A stretch of 64,000 nt of DNA. Origin: Tricholoma matsutake. Taxonomy: Eukaryota > Basidiomycota > Agaricomycetes > Agaricales > Tricholomataceae. Positions 31,054 to 43,182 of this stretch are shown here, in pieces. The stretch is from the NCBI GenBank assembly GCA_026075535.2, contig AP026542.1, positions 7,750,001 to 7,814,000 on the forward strand. The letters run 5' to 3'. A program made the position numbers and the translations under genes. Positions within the stretch are counted from its first letter, which is position 1. Every line of letters starts with the position of its first letter. The notes beneath the pieces were generated by a model, which was given only the letters and a program-made list of their open reading frames with translations, was not told where the DNA came from and searched no databases.

Positions 31054-31429
31054 GCCACCCCTCCCCACTTCACCGGGTTCATCTGCCATCCCAGAGTTGG
31101 TGGAGGATGAGCCTCCGTTGTCGAGAGATGAGAGGGCAGAATTAACAGCCGCCTCTCATGGCTTTCTACATCTACTGGAGGCAATGACGATTTTCGTCGG
31201 TACCATCCAGGTGTCCACCGTCCCTCTCACAGAGAGGAATGTATGGCATCAGATGGCTTTGGAATTATTCCCAACCACCTGGCAATTGTCCGAACCAATG
31301 TCGGCAGAACTAGCAGCTGCCGGGTTGCCTCTTGATCTCATGTCACCGGCAGCCTTCAGGGTTTCCTATGCGGCTAGGCAGGCAGTTCAAGCAGAGCTCC
31401 AACATGGGGAACCCTCGTCCCCATCATGA
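31054..31429 (+). pseudogene. N2-type protein gene, C-terminal fragment
   Basis: Encodes the C-terminal half: LPTSPGSSAIPELVEDEPPLSRDE, then the helical segment ending WHQMALELFPTTWQ, then LDLMSPAAFRVSYAA. The codon that is TGA in N2-a is CAA here. It ends at TGA 31427-31429, inside the usual Arg-rich tail. No start is preserved. Confidence 0.75.
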
Positions 31430-31516
31430 TGCCGCCATCCTCGAGGTCCTCGAGCACAGCAGTGTCGCTACTGAAAAGGGGGAACCACCCCTCTACATAT
31501 ACGCCCACCACAGGAG
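31054..31516 (+). mobile_element. N2-b: internal fragment of an N2 element
   Basis: Matches N2-a from the PPLPTSPGSSAIPELVEDE coding region through the ORF end to early 3' UTR (acgcccaccac), where it meets the poly(T) of N3-b. Its leader, first half and tail are missing, and the matching downstream part is not found right of N3-b. Confidence 0.82.
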
Positions 31517-33380
31517 TTTTTTTTTTGTTTTTTTTTGGGTCAACAATTTATAACGTGGGGCTCGATCGCAGTCCGCGGAGTGGGGTACAAACTTGGGTAC
31601 TACTCTATCTACGTGTTCCCCTTGCCCATCTCCCACCCAGGTCCCTGTTTTAGCCACTTTAGGTGGGCAGTGCCACAGACGTTGGCCTCTCAGCCAGGAA
31701 AGGCAATAATCCGGAGGGGGAGCCCCCCTCCTGAAGCTAGCCATTAGATCGTCAGCTGGTGTGAAGCGGTCCCCCAGCCACATATCCAACCGAAGTCAGA
31801 TCAGGCGCAGTGGTGTCAATTCACTGTAAATCCCCCCTTGCGGGAGGAATAACCGTCCGCATACTCCCAGCCAATGAGGATTGACCACCCCAGATGAATG
31901 AGGTGGACCATCACCGTGTAATGCACATGTGACAGTAATGTAGCGGCTGGTTGTTCACCTGGTTATTCACCGGAACCGTCGTAGGCAGGGGGCCAAGGCC
32001 CCCCTTGAGCAAATGCGCTGCAAGCACATGCACTCAATAACAGTTTCCCCCCCACAGCGGGGAGAACGTAAAGGGCAGCGACATTTGTCACCAACCCAAC
32101 AGCAGCCAGCAGACTGGCAGTGATGGGTGTGGAGTGGAATGCCCCAGACGAGTAATGGCACGGCCATCTGTGATGATGATGGCACTGTACTGGGAACGAG
32201 GGTTCCCCAGATTGAAGCTCTGCTAGAGCTGTTAGCATGGCCACACAGGAAGCTGGGATAGCTGCCAGAGGCGTAGAATCGTTGGAACGATCGTCTCTGG
32301 TTGTCCGCCTGGGCATCAGGAGCAAGTTAGTACTGGTATATGATGCTAGTGATCGAAATACGCAGCATGCAGTGTAAGCGAGGGCCTCCTGCCTAGCAAG
32401 AGAGTCCACGTAGTTGTCAGGGTCAGGGAGGTCCTCCCCAGCCCACATATCTCAAACTGCCTAGGGCAGCTGCTACCTCCAGTTCGTTCTGTGAGAACTG
32501 GGTGTCGTAGTTTTGGGCATCATCACCAACGATGTCACCCATAATCAAGGTGGGGTCGTGAAGGCCCCAGCATGTGGTTTGGTCTCTGTTCAGCCATTTG
32601 GGCATTGAGAGTGAGTTAGCACAGGTAAATGACGATAACAGTCAAAGTACATAGCGTAAGATCGATAACAGATGGCCCCTTGTCTCAGTTCCAGGTCCAC
32701 CCGATACAGCCTCCAAACACTCCGAGGGGGCGAACAGGCCGCGCATCCTGTTGCCTGGTGGAAGAAGATTGAACCCGGGTCATAACACCCCATAGGAGTG
32801 AGCACCGGAGGTGAGGAGTTGGTGGTGAAATGCAGCCACCAGAGCATCGACCTAGCTATCAGGGGGCACCATCACCCGGCCCCTTTTAGCGACGGTGTAT
32901 TCCAACAGGTAGTCAGTGTAGCTTGTCCCTAGTAGTAGTGACTCACATAGCATGGAGGTTGGAAGCCCCAGAGACAACCAGCAGTCCAGTAACGATGTCT
33001 CTCCCCCTGAGCCAGACCTCCCCCAACTAAACGAGTGCGTTGACTTGGGCGAGCGTTGAAGCAGGCATCCCACACCCACTCTAAGCCCCCATAGGGACCT
33101 AGACTACTCTTTCATAGACACCACTCACCTAGCCAGGATCCTCGAAGCACAGGGGAACGAGACAAATAGCAGCCATTGTCAAAAACAATGACTGGGACAT
33201 CCCCAGGGATCGGATGGACGGATCTCTTAGCAAATCAGGGCAGGCCTGGAGACGCCGAGAGCGTTCGTGATGGTGAAATCCGATCAAAAATTGGACGAAA
33301 ATTGGAGTCTCGACGTTGCTACCAACATCGAGCAGGAGTGTTTACCACTGTTTATGGTGGTTGTAACAAGTCAAGGAGCG
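31517..33380 (-). mobile_element. N3-b: full-length N3 element, flanks mismatched
   Basis: 1864 bp on the minus strand with poly(T) 31517-31536 (one G interruption), 3' UTR, rearranged coding region (31963-32605) and the N 5' terminus at 33380. The left flank is N2-b (+) and the right flank is L-h (-) ORF2. These are unrelated, so no TSD survives. Confidence 0.9.
31963..32605 (-). pseudogene. N3-b coding region: 60-codon and 161-codon frames
   Basis: Same organisation as N3-a. A first frame (32605-32423) starts MPKWLNRDQTT and ends after 60 codons at the founder 2-nt deletion. A second frame (32448-31963) of 161 codons begins WAGEDLPDPDN, contains the duplicated start region (MPRRTTRDD) and runs into the 3' UTR. 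It lacks the conserved core of the N protein. Confidence 0.6.
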
Positions 33381-33841
33381 TTTGGCTTCTTTCATTTTGG
33401 TGATGGAGAACAGGATCCAGGCCCTTTCAGGCACTGGATCCAGATCATTTAAGATGCTCAGATCGACTACTCAATCTGAGGCAGCATTATATGAGCCATC
33501 AAGGGCAGCCCACAGAGAATCTAGATTGTTGCACAGCTCTCCCCGGTAGGAGATCGCCTTGTACAATGGCAGGTTTCTTTGACGAGTCCAGGACATAAGG
33601 TCCCAGGGTCGCCTGTTCATGGTGGCCACTTTTTGGATACGATCATCGAAGAAGTCACGTTTCACATGTCGCATGACTTTACGGTATTGCTTCCAGTCCT
33701 CCTCATCTCAAGTGGCTCTGTAAGCGTCCAGTGTGCCTTTGCATTCGTCTGTCCACCAACCTTTGGATGACTTGCCTAGGTGAGATTCCTTGGCATGGTT
33801 ATCCCACGCCTTGTTTAAAATTGTTGATATCGCCAAAATGA
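33381..33841 (-). mobile_element. L-h: ORF2 fragment of a LINE
   Basis: Minus-strand match to ORF2 residues about 297-446 (linker between endonuclease and RT; MKEA.. at the left end, VLAIS.. at the right). Bounded by N3-b on the left and the intact 5' end of L-i on the right. Its continuation is expected beyond L-i, outside the window. It includes a stop (TGA at an Arg-type codon in RVVDLS, near 33471) and other decay. Confidence 0.78.
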
Positions 33842-34125
33842 CATCGCTTCTTGTCTTCTTACCGCGACATGCACAGCCACAAAAAAATTTGTCGACACCG
33901 TTTTCATACTTTGCAGCTCAATCCGTCCACAATCTCAGCAATCTGGTATAACCAGCATCTTACCAACGCATGTCAGAATAGTACTCAAGAAGAGGGGGGA
34001 GATCGGGCGAAGCGATGGACGAGGGGGGACTCTCTAGATCGGGTACGCCCAGAACTCCTGGCGATGATCCAATTGACTCTCTGCGGCTCTCTTCAAGCCA
34101 CAGATCCACACAGAATGCTCCCTCA

Positions 34126-34138
34126 GTGGGCCCACATA
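34126..34138. repeat. TSD of L-j (second copy 44702-44714)
   Basis: gtgggcccacata on the left, gtaggcccacata on the right; one mismatch in 13 bp. Flanks are adjacent ORF1 sequence of L-i. Confidence 0.9.
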
Positions 34139-35728
34139 CGTCACTTCTTGTCTTCTTACCGCGACGTGCACAGCCACAGAAATTTTCGTCGACACCGTTT
34201 TCAACCTCTGTAGCTCAATCCGTCCTCGATCCCAGCGATCCGGTATAACCAGCGTCTTACCAATGCATGTCAGATTCGTATTTGAGAAAAGGGGGCAGAT
34301 CGGGTGAGGCAATGGACGAGGGGAGACCCTCCAGATCTGGTACGCCCAGAACTCCTGGCGACGACCCAATTGATTCCCTGCGGCTATCTTCGAGCCGCAG
34401 ATCCACACAGAATGCACCTTCAGTGGGCCCTCACAGGACCCAAAGAGGCTCTCCAACCCCCTCCCCCTATGGGGCGGGCATCGTCACTCCGCGAGCACAG
34501 CGTTTCAGCGTGACAGCGCTATCTTCTAGGGATGCGACTGCGTCTCCAGCACCTCCGGCCACCCCTTCTACACCTGCTTCGTGGGCTGACGAAGTGGCCA
34601 ATAATCTCTCCTCCCACGTCATTCAGGACACGGAGATGGCTAGCGACGACTGGAGTGGGCCCCAGACCTTCGCCAAAGACCTGGGAGAGTACGCTGAAGG
34701 ATTCCGAGTTGTTCTTAACAGGACGGGATCTAGACAACCGACTGCTGAGGATCGGCAGCTCATAGCAGAACGACTGGGCTCGGTGCTGGTAGCAGCTGCC
34801 GAGGCTGGTATTGATCGCGACTCGGGGAGCGCTGTGCTCCGGGGAGCAATAGACAGAATTGCAGGGGGCAGTAAACGATCTAGGTCGGGCACTGTCACCA
34901 ATGATCCCAATGCGGACTATCTGGAGGGATGGGATGGGCAACGCCCCCCCCCTCACAAATCTGCGAGGACTCGAGGCCCGAAAGGGGCTCGACCTCTTCC
35001 CAAACCCCCAGCAGGGGGCGTTTCTGCATCATGGGGTCGAGGACCACCTCCCCCCGTGAACTGGTCCACCAGGCCTTCGGGCAGGGGGACCTTCGCTCAG
35101 GTTGCTTGCTTCCTGGGGGGGCGAACTCCTAATACATCCATGGATGGTCTTGTGCGTCTAGCCAAGGCTTTCCCTGAACTTCCAACCGACAAGCTGGCGG
35201 ACATACAGCAGCATGTCGGCCCCTCCAAACCGAAGGTGTCAAAGCCTTCACCTACTGTACACGGACCGTCGAGACGACAGGTCCTAGTCTATGTCCGTCC
35301 CCCCCTCGGGGAGGAGACGAACCCCGCTGACTTTCTGGACCACGTCCGGACCACTCTCGGACTGCACCACTCTAAATTAGTGGCCCAGTCTGCATCGATG
35401 CACGCTGGTAATTTATCAGTAGCTACAGACGTTGTTGCCTCCGAGGAGGACCTTTGATGTTTCAAGGAAGCTGCCCACAAGGCGTTCCCTTATGCGTTGC
35501 AAGTGGATGCAGCGTTACCCACATCCACATCGTACCTTAAGCTGGTCGATGTGCCATTCATCGCTAACGACAAGGTGCTAACACCTGATGTCGTCATTGC
35601 ACACTTGGGAAAGTCCGGAATATCGGACCTCACAGTGCTTCAAGTCCCCCCCCGGGTAGTACGTGATTCGAAGATGTCGGATACGTGCACTGTTTACCTT
35701 AACATCGCTGACTCAGTCAGTGGTGCAC

Positions 35729-35743
35729 GAGCCAAGGCTCTTA
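35729..35743. repeat. TSD of N3-c (second copy 37611-37625)
   Basis: gagccaaggctctta on both sides, 15 bp identical, in ORF1 of L-j. Confidence 0.93.
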
Positions 35744-37610
35744 TTTTTTTTTTTTTTTTTTTTGGGTCAACAATTTATAACGCGGGGCTCGATCGCAGTC
35801 CGCGGAGCAGGATACAAACTTGGGTACTACTATAACTACGCTTCCCCTCACCCATATCCTACCCAGGTCCTCGTTTTAGCCACTTTAGGCGGGCAGTGCC
35901 ACAGACGTTGGCCTCTCAGCCAGGAAAGGCAATAATCTGGAGGGGGAGACCCCCTCCCGAAGCTAGCCATTAGATCACCCACTGGTGCGAACCGGTCCCC
36001 CAGCCACATATCCAACCAAAGTCAGATCAGGCACAGCCGTGTTAATTCACTGTAAACCCCCCCTTGCGGGAGTAATAACCGTCTGCATACTCCCAGCCAA
36101 TGAGGATTGACCACCCCAGACGAATGAGGTGGACCATCACTGTGTAATGCACGCATGACAGTAATGTGGCGGCTGGTTGTTCACCTGGTTATTCACCGGA
36201 ACCATCGTAGGCAGGGGGCCAAGGCCCCCCTCGAGCAAATGCGCTGCAAGCACATGCACTCAATAACATTTTCCCCCCTGCAGCGGGGAGAACGTAAAGG
36301 GCAGCGACATTTGTCACCAACCCGACAGCAGCCAGCGGACTGGCGGTGATGGGTGTGGAGCGGAATGCCCCACACGAGTAGTGGCACGGCCATCTGTGAT
36401 GATGACGGCACTGTACTGGGAACAAGGGTTCCCCAGATTGAAGCTCTGCTAGAACTGTTGGCATTGCCACACAGGAAGCTGGGACAGCTGCCGGAGGCGT
36501 AGGATTGTTGGAACGATCATCTCTGGTTGTCCGCTTGGGCATCAGGAGCAAGTTAGTACTGGTATATGATGCTAGTGATCGAAATACGCAGCGTGCAGTG
36601 TAAGCGAGGGCCTCCTGCCTAGCAAGAGAGTCCTCATAGTCGTCAGGGTCAGGGAGGTTCTCCCCAGCCCACAGATCTCAAACTGCCTAGGGCAGCTGCT
36701 ACCTCCAGTTCGTTCTGTGAGAACTGGGTGTCGTAGTCTTGGGCATCATCACCAACGATGTCACCCGTAATCAAGGTGGGGTCATGAAGGCCCCAGTGTG
36801 TGGTTTGGTCTCTGTTCAGCCGTTTGGGCATTGAGAGTGAGTTAGCACAGGTAAATGACGATAACAGTCAAAGTACGTAGCATAAGATCGATAACAGATG
36901 GCCCCTTGTCTCAGTTCCAGGTCCACCCGATACAGCCTCCAAACACTCCGAGGGGGCGAACAGGCCGCGCATCCTGTTGCCTGGTGGGAGAAGATTGAAC
37001 CCGGGTCATAACACCCCAGAGGAGTGAGCACCGGAGGTGAGGAGTTGGTGGTGAAATGCAGCCACCAGAGCATCGACCTAGCTATCAGGGGGCACCATCA
37101 CCCGGCCCCTTTTAGCGACGGTGTATTCCAACAGGTAGTCAGTGTAGCTTGTCCCTAGTAGTAGTGACTCACATAGCATGGAGGTTGGAAGCCCCAGAGA
37201 CGACCAGCAGTCCAGTAACGATGTCCCTCCCCCTGAGCCAGACCTCCCCCAACTAAACGAGTGCGTTGACTTGGGCGAGCGTTGAAGCAGGCATCCCACA
37301 CCCACTCTAAGCCCCCATAGGGACCTAGACTACTCTTTCATAGACACCACTCACCTAGCCAGGATCCTCGAAGCACAGGGGAACGAGACAAATAGCAGTC
37401 ATTGTCAAAAACAATGACTGGGGCATCCCCGGGGATCGGATGGACGGATCTCTTAGCAACTCAGGGCAGGCCTGGAGACGCCGAGAGCGTTCGTGATGGT
37501 GAAATCCGATCGAAAATCGGACAAAAATTGAAGTGTCGACGTCGCGTGCAACGTTGAGCAGAGGTGTTTACCACTATTTATGGTGGTTGTAACAAGTCAA
37601 GGAGCGCGTT
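35744..37610 (-). mobile_element. N3-c: complete N3 element in L-j ORF1
   Basis: 1867 bp: poly(T) about 35744-35763, 3' UTR, rearranged coding region 36189-36831, leader to the N 5' terminus near 37606 with about four extra bases (gctcaacgc direction) before the TSD. The perfect TSD shows that the short N3 form transposes as a unit and is not a decay product of N1. Confidence 0.93.
36189..36831 (-). pseudogene. N3-c coding region: 60-codon and downstream frames
   Basis: The first frame 36831-36649 (MPKRLNRDQTTHWGLHDP) ends at the subfamily 2-nt deletion. The downstream frame (36551-36189, 120 codons from its internal MLLMPKRTTRD) has the duplicated start region and reads into the 3' UTR. The part upstream of it (YEDSLARQEALAY) is partly out of frame here. 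Lacks the N core blocks. Confidence 0.55.
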
Positions 37611-40600
37611 GAGCCAAGGCTCTTATCGGTCGGGGCATTCAATTTGGACGCTACGTCGCCTATGTTAGGGCTGCCAGGGCGAACCCTGGACTGCCTCTTT
37701 GCCAACGGTGCTGGAAGTGGGGCCACCCCACCCTGGCATGCAGAGCTTCACAGACCAAATGCCCGATCTGTGCAGGCCCACACCGTAAGGAGCACCATCG
37801 TGCCCTTGCAGGGTGTTGTAAGGGAAACGCCAAGGCGAACCCTCCCATTCCAGCTACCCCAGAAGGGGCAGCCTGTCCTCACCTGGCTAGGTGTATAAAC
37901 TGCCGGAAAAACCATGCGTCTGACAATCGTCGATGCAATTTCTGGCGACATCGCTTTGACCGCGATTGGATCAAAGCTCGCTATGATGAGGTGAGTGCGA
38001 GACGCAACTCTCGTTCTCCCCCTACTTACCATCCCGCAGGACGCGGTGGCCGAACGTAAATGAGAGATAGACTTAGATCTACCCCTCAGCTACGCGTATT
38101 TAGTCAAAATGTAAACAGAAATTGGGGATACATGGACTCGTTACTGGCAGACTTCATAGACGACTACAATTTGCTTTTCATCCAAGAGCCTCCTTGGCGA
38201 TTAATAAGACACGCCCCTTCTGCCCACAACAGGGAAGGGGATGAAGTTATAGGCGCACCAATGAGCCCAAACTGGGGAACTTTAGTGCGCCCCTCGGGTG
38301 TCGATTCCCCCCCACGTGTTGCTGTCTACTTTGCAAACAGCATTGCTAATTTAAGACCAGGGCTCAGACGAGATCTGATCGATGACCGTGATATCCTTCT
38401 TTTCTCACTGGGAATAGGGGAGGACGTCATGATACTCGCTAACGTCTACTCGGATAGCCAACACTCGGCCATCACACTCTTATTTGAGAACGTCATGATG
38501 ATCCCACGCTTACACTTTATGTGTGGCGATTTTAACGTGAGACACGCCTCCTGGGACCCCCAGGGGCCTGAACACTCAATCCACGCTGACCACTTAGTGG
38601 AAACGGCCACGGCATTAGGCCTGACTAGAGCCCTACCAGTAGTGGAGGGCCCTACCCACTTCCCCCCACAACAGGGCCTTCACCCCACGGTGATCGACCT
38701 GATGTTCGTACCTACGGATCTTAGATTTGTACTGTACTGCGAGATCGTTCCTGAAGCCAGGGGGACGTCTGATCATGCTCCCCTGACGTTAGTGCTACCT
38801 GGCCCGGGATCTTTGGTTCCGGTTACCAAGTGGTCCATCAAAAAAGGATCCGAGGAGGAAGCATCTTACCGAGATGCTGTCTCCTCCGCTTTAACTCCGT
38901 GGCTAGATTGGCACGGAGATACTTTGGCAGAAATCGATGATGTCGTTTTGGTGATATCAACGATTTTAAACAAGGCATGGGAAAATCATGCCAAGGAATC
39001 CCGCCTCGGCAAGTTGTCCAAAGGTTGGTGGACAGACGAGTGCAGTGGTGCCCTAGATGCGTACAGAGCCTCTCGTGATGAGGAGGACTGGAAGCACTAT
39101 AGGAAAGTCATGCGACACGCAAAGCGGGACTTTTTTGATGACCGTATCCAAGAAGTGGCTACGATGAATAGACGACCCTGGGACTTGATGGCCTGGACTC
39201 GTCAACGCAACCTCCCATCGTACGAGGCAATCTCCTATTGGGGAGAACCTTGCAACGATCTGGACTCCCTCTGGGCTGCCCTTGATGGGTCCTATAATGC
39301 TGCCTCGGATCAAGTAGTCGATCTGAGCATTCTCGGTGAACTTGATCCGGTGCCTGAGAGGGCCTGGATCCCATTCTCCATCACGGAAATGAAAGAAGCG
39401 CTAAATGCGTGCTCTTCCCGTTCCGCTCCAGGTCCCGATCATGTTACGTGGTCGCACCTAAAACACTGGTGTAGCAACCCAGAAGTGGCAGGGCTTATCA
39501 CCCGCATTGCTGAGGCGTGCATCACTGCTGGCCACTGGCCGGCTCACTTTAAGGAATCCTTGTCGGTTATCATCCCGAAGCCAGGGAAACCTAACTACTC
39601 CACTCCAAAGTCGTTCAGGCCTATCGTGCTACTGAACACTCTGGGCAAGCTAGTCGAAAAGATGTTGTCTAGGCGACTTCAGTTCGACGGTGTCGCACAT
39701 GAGGCCTTCGAACAAAACCAGTTCGGAGGCATCGCCCAGCATTCCACTGAGGATGCAGGAATCTACCTTACCCACCTGGTTAGAGCAGGATGGGCCAAAG
39801 GGCTCAAAACAAGTGTTGTCGCCTTTGACATTGCTCAGTTCTTCCCCTCTCTGAACCACCAGGTTCTATTGGAGATCATCTCTCGGTCGGGGTTCCCTGC
39901 GCAGGTAGTGAACTTCTTCCATTCATATCTTGTTGGTCGCAAAATGACCTACAAATGGAATGCTTTCTCATCTGGCTCCTTTGCAGCAGATGTGGGAGTG
40001 GGTCAAGGTTCTGCCTTGTCCCCTGTCCTGTCGGTGTTATACCTGACGCCCATCATGAAGCTCTTCAGAGGAAGCGAAATCGGCAGAGATGTCGATCTCA
40101 TGTCTTATGTGGACGATGGCACCCTCATCGCCCGCTCCCCACTGTTGGAGGATAACATCCCCCTCCTTAAAACAGCGTATGGCTGGATCTTCCAGGCATT
40201 CACCTCCCTCGGACTTGTGCTCAAACATGACAAGTCCGAAATATTTCATTTCTCAAGGGCAAGGAGGTTCACCCCCCTGCCCATCGATCTTGGTTTTGCC
40301 CCCTACACGGGCAACACCCCTCTCAAGCCCAAGGTTACCTGGAGGTACCTCGGTTTTTTCTTCGATCGCAAACTCTCCTTCAAGGAGCATACGCGGTTTT
40401 ATTCCACCAAAGCCCTCACCACGGCAAGGGCGATGGGAATGCTCGGCAATTCTGTGAGGGGGCTAACCCCTATGCAGAAACACCTCCTGTACCGCTCGTG
40501 TGTCGTACCTATTATGACATACGGGCTCAGACTCTGGCACTTCAAAGGCGCTCGTGTCAAAGGTGTCATCAAAACGCTGGCCCAAGTGCAGTCTATTGCT

Positions 40601-40952
40601 GCACGTTGGATCCTTGGTGCATTCAGAACCACCCCTATCGGTGGTCTGGAGAGTATCGCAGGGCTGCTGCCTATGCAGCTGTTACTGCGTCGTTTAGTCG
40701 ACAGAGGGGTATTCAGGACCCCCCTATTGGCTCCATCACACCCCCTAAGAGCTATCTTAGGGCCTAATCATGTCGGCACCACCCATTCTCATGAGCTAGG
40801 GCTCTGGGGAGGGAACATGCTCGACACACTCACCCTACAAGGTCCATCTGTCGCCTCGGCTGCAGCTCTAGCCCTTGTACCAGGCGATGAATTCAACCCC
40901 TTCGGGGAAGAAAACACACCTGGAAACAGAGTGAAGGATCTATTCCCCACTC

Positions 40953-40966
40953 ACTTCTCCTCTCAT
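40953..40966. repeat. TSD of N4-a (second copy 43183-43196)
   Basis: acttctcctctcat on both sides, 14 bp identical, in ORF2 of L-j. Confidence 0.92.
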
Positions 40967-43182
40967 TTTTTTTTTTTTTTTTTTGGGTCAACAATTTATA
41001 ACGCGGGGCTCGATTGCAGTCCGCGGGTCAAGATACAAACAAGGTACTACTAAGACTATGCATTCCCTATGTCCGCATCCCACACCAGGTCCCTTGCAGA
41101 AGCCACGTTATGGCGGGCGTACCAGCGTTGTCCTCTCAGACAGGAAAGGCAATAATCTGTAAGGGAGGGGCCCCCCCTACAAAGGCTAGCCGTTAGTTTG
41201 CCATCTGGTGCTATCTCGGTCCCCCCGGCCACATATCCGACCAAAGTCAGATCAGGCGCAAGCAGTGTCAATTCACCGTAAGTCCTCCCTTGCGGGAAGA
41301 GTAACCGTCTTTCACCAGACAACGAGGATTGACCACCCCAGGTGAGTGAGGTGGACCATCACTGTGTCCATGCACAAGTGACAGTGACGAGGCAGCTGGT
41401 TATTCACCGGAACTGCCGTAGCTGGTTATTCACCGGAGCTACTGTAGGTAGGGGGTCGAGGCCCCCCCCACGAGCAAATGCTACACTGAGCATGCACTCG
41501 GTGACATCATCCCCCCCGCAGTGGGGGGAAGGTAAAGGGCGGCGACATATTGTCACCATCCCGACAACAGCCCTGGTGGGCAGTGAAGAGAAGGGGGGGT
41601 CCCCTTCTTCAAGCTCGGCGTGGTCGTTGGCGGGGGCCACGAGGACATCGACGCCGTTCCGGGGACAAGGGTTCCTCGGTTGGAGGCTCTGCCGCTGGTG
41701 GAGCAGACTGAGCCGCCTGCATCGCCGCATAGGAAGCCTGGAAGGCTGCCGGAGACGTAAGGTCGAGGGGAGCTGATGCCGCGCGAAGCGACTCCATCAT
41801 GCTCCCTGAAAATCGCCAGGTGGTGGTGAAGAGCTCCCACGCCATCTGACGCCAAGAGTTCCTGTCGTTGAGAGGAACTGCGGACACTCGGACGGTACCT
41901 ACAAAAGAGGTCATCATGTCCAGTAGATGTAGCATGGCATCAGAGGTGGCTTCGATTTCCAACCTCTGATCCCTAGATAACGGCACTTCGTCCTCCACCA
42001 GCTCAGGGATGGGGGGCCAAGGTGGTAGCGGGGCAGGGGATGCCTCCGGATAAAGGAGCTCAGCGATGCCAAGCTCCTGTGAGTATATATCCTCCTTTGG
42101 GAGGCTACGAGCCCAGCGCTTGTGTTCGACGTCGACACCAAGTGCCCATCGTACACGATCGATCGTTTTCCTTGAGGAGAACCTAGGCCCCCCCTCGGCA
42201 AAAAGGAGAGCCTCTTGCATAGCAAGAGAGTCGTCGTCGTCATCATCGTTAGGGTCGGAGAGGTCTTCCCTGGCCCATAGATCTCTAGCTGCCCTGAAAG
42301 CAGCTGCTACCTCCGATTTGTCTTGCACGAACCGGGTGTCGTAGTCTTGGACGCCATCATCAAAGATGTTGCCCGTGATCAAAACGGGGTCGCGTAGACC
42401 CCGATGTGGTGGTTGTTGGCCTCTGGTTCGCCGTTTGGGCATTGAGAGTATGTGTGTTAGTGCTAGTAGATGATGGTAAGAATCAAAATACGCAGCGTGG
42501 AATCGATAACGGCTGGTCCCTTATCTACATTCCGGGTCCACCCGATCCAGCCTCCGAACGCTCCGAGGGGGCGAGCAAGCCGCACATCCTGCTGCCTAGT
42601 GGGAGAATATTGAACCTGGGTCATAACACCCTAGAAGAGTGAGCACCGGAGGTAGAGAGTTGGCGGAGAGTGGCGGCCACCAGGGCGTCGACCTAGCCGC
42701 CAGGGGGCACCATCGCCCGGCCCCTTTTAATGATGGTGTATTCCAACGGGTAGTCAGTATAGCATGTCTCTAGTAATAGAAACTCACAGAGCATGGAGGC
42801 TGGAAGCCTCCCAGACAGCCAGCAATCCAGTGATAACGTCCCTTCTCCCTAAGCCAGACCTCCCCCAACTAAACGAGTGTGTCGACTTGGGCGAGCGTTG
42901 AAGCAGGCATCCCACACCCACTCTAAGCCCCCAGAGGGACCCAGACTACTCTTTCATAAACAACACTCACCTAGTCAGGATCCTCGAAGCCCAGGAGAAC
43001 GAGACAGATAGCAGCCATTGTCAAAAACAATGACCGGGGCATCCCCGGGGATCGGATGGACGGATCTCTTAGCAAATCAGGGCAAGCCTGGAGACACCGA
43101 GAGCGTTCGTGATGGTGAAATCCGATCAAAAATCGGACAAGAATTGAAGTGTCGACGTTGCATGCAACGTTGAGCAGAGGTG
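40967..43182 (-). mobile_element. N4-a: diverged N element, slightly 5'-truncated
   Basis: 2216 bp on the minus strand: poly(T) 40966-40984, 3' UTR (41000-41608), intact ORF 41609-42442, leader to 43182. It lacks the first 45 or so nt of the N leader (starts at cctctgctcaacg in sense), so 5' truncation occurs in this family. The 3' UTR is clearly diverged from N1-N3 but keeps the terminal tail and the GCAA hairpin (paired stem with changed bases). Confidence 0.92.
41609..42442 (-). CDS. N4-type protein (277 aa), intact
   Basis: Intact frame starting MPKRRTRGQQPPHRGLRDP. Aligned with the N1 protein over its whole length, with many substitutions but no break. The acidic run is longer (SDPNDDDDDDSL). 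The blocks QELGIAELLYPEASPAPLP, PPIPELVEDEVPLS, LEIEATSDAMLH and WRQMAWELFTTTWR are almost unchanged. The tail is RRRCPRGPRQRPRRA. Conservation of the core across a diverged yet intact copy suggests selection on the protein in this non-autonomous family. Function unknown; no known domain recognised. Confidence 0.87.
   Translation of the reverse strand: MPKRRTRGQQPPHRGLRDPVLITGNIFDDGVQDYDTRFVQDKSEVAAAFRAARDLWAREDLSDPNDDDDDDSLAMQEALLFAEGGPRFSSRKTIDRVRWALGVDVEHKRWARSLPKEDIYSQELGIAELLYPEASPAPLPPWPPIPELVEDEVPLSRDQRLEIEATSDAMLHLLDMMTSFVGTVRVSAVPLNDRNSWRQMAWELFTTTWRFSGSMMESLRAASAPLDLTSPAAFQASYAAMQAAQSAPPAAEPPTEEPLSPERRRCPRGPRQRPRRA

Larger units (their letters stand above)
34267..38059 (+). pseudogene. 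L-j ORF1, split by N3-c, one stop
   Basis: Coding parts 34267-35743 and 37626-38059 sum to 637 codons, the family's full length. A stop at 35455-35457 (CGA to TGA after SEEDL) lies before the insertion. The C-terminal zinc knuckles (CCWKWGHP-type, CPICAGPH, CINCRKNHASD with the last Cys present) lie in the second part. It ends TAA at 38057-38059, directly followed by the ORF2 ATG. Confidence 0.85.

Noticed and set aside
40967..41053. 997-aa ORF2 ending at 41053
   Set aside because: The end is read-through into antisense N4-a. The true C-terminus is at 43197-44159.
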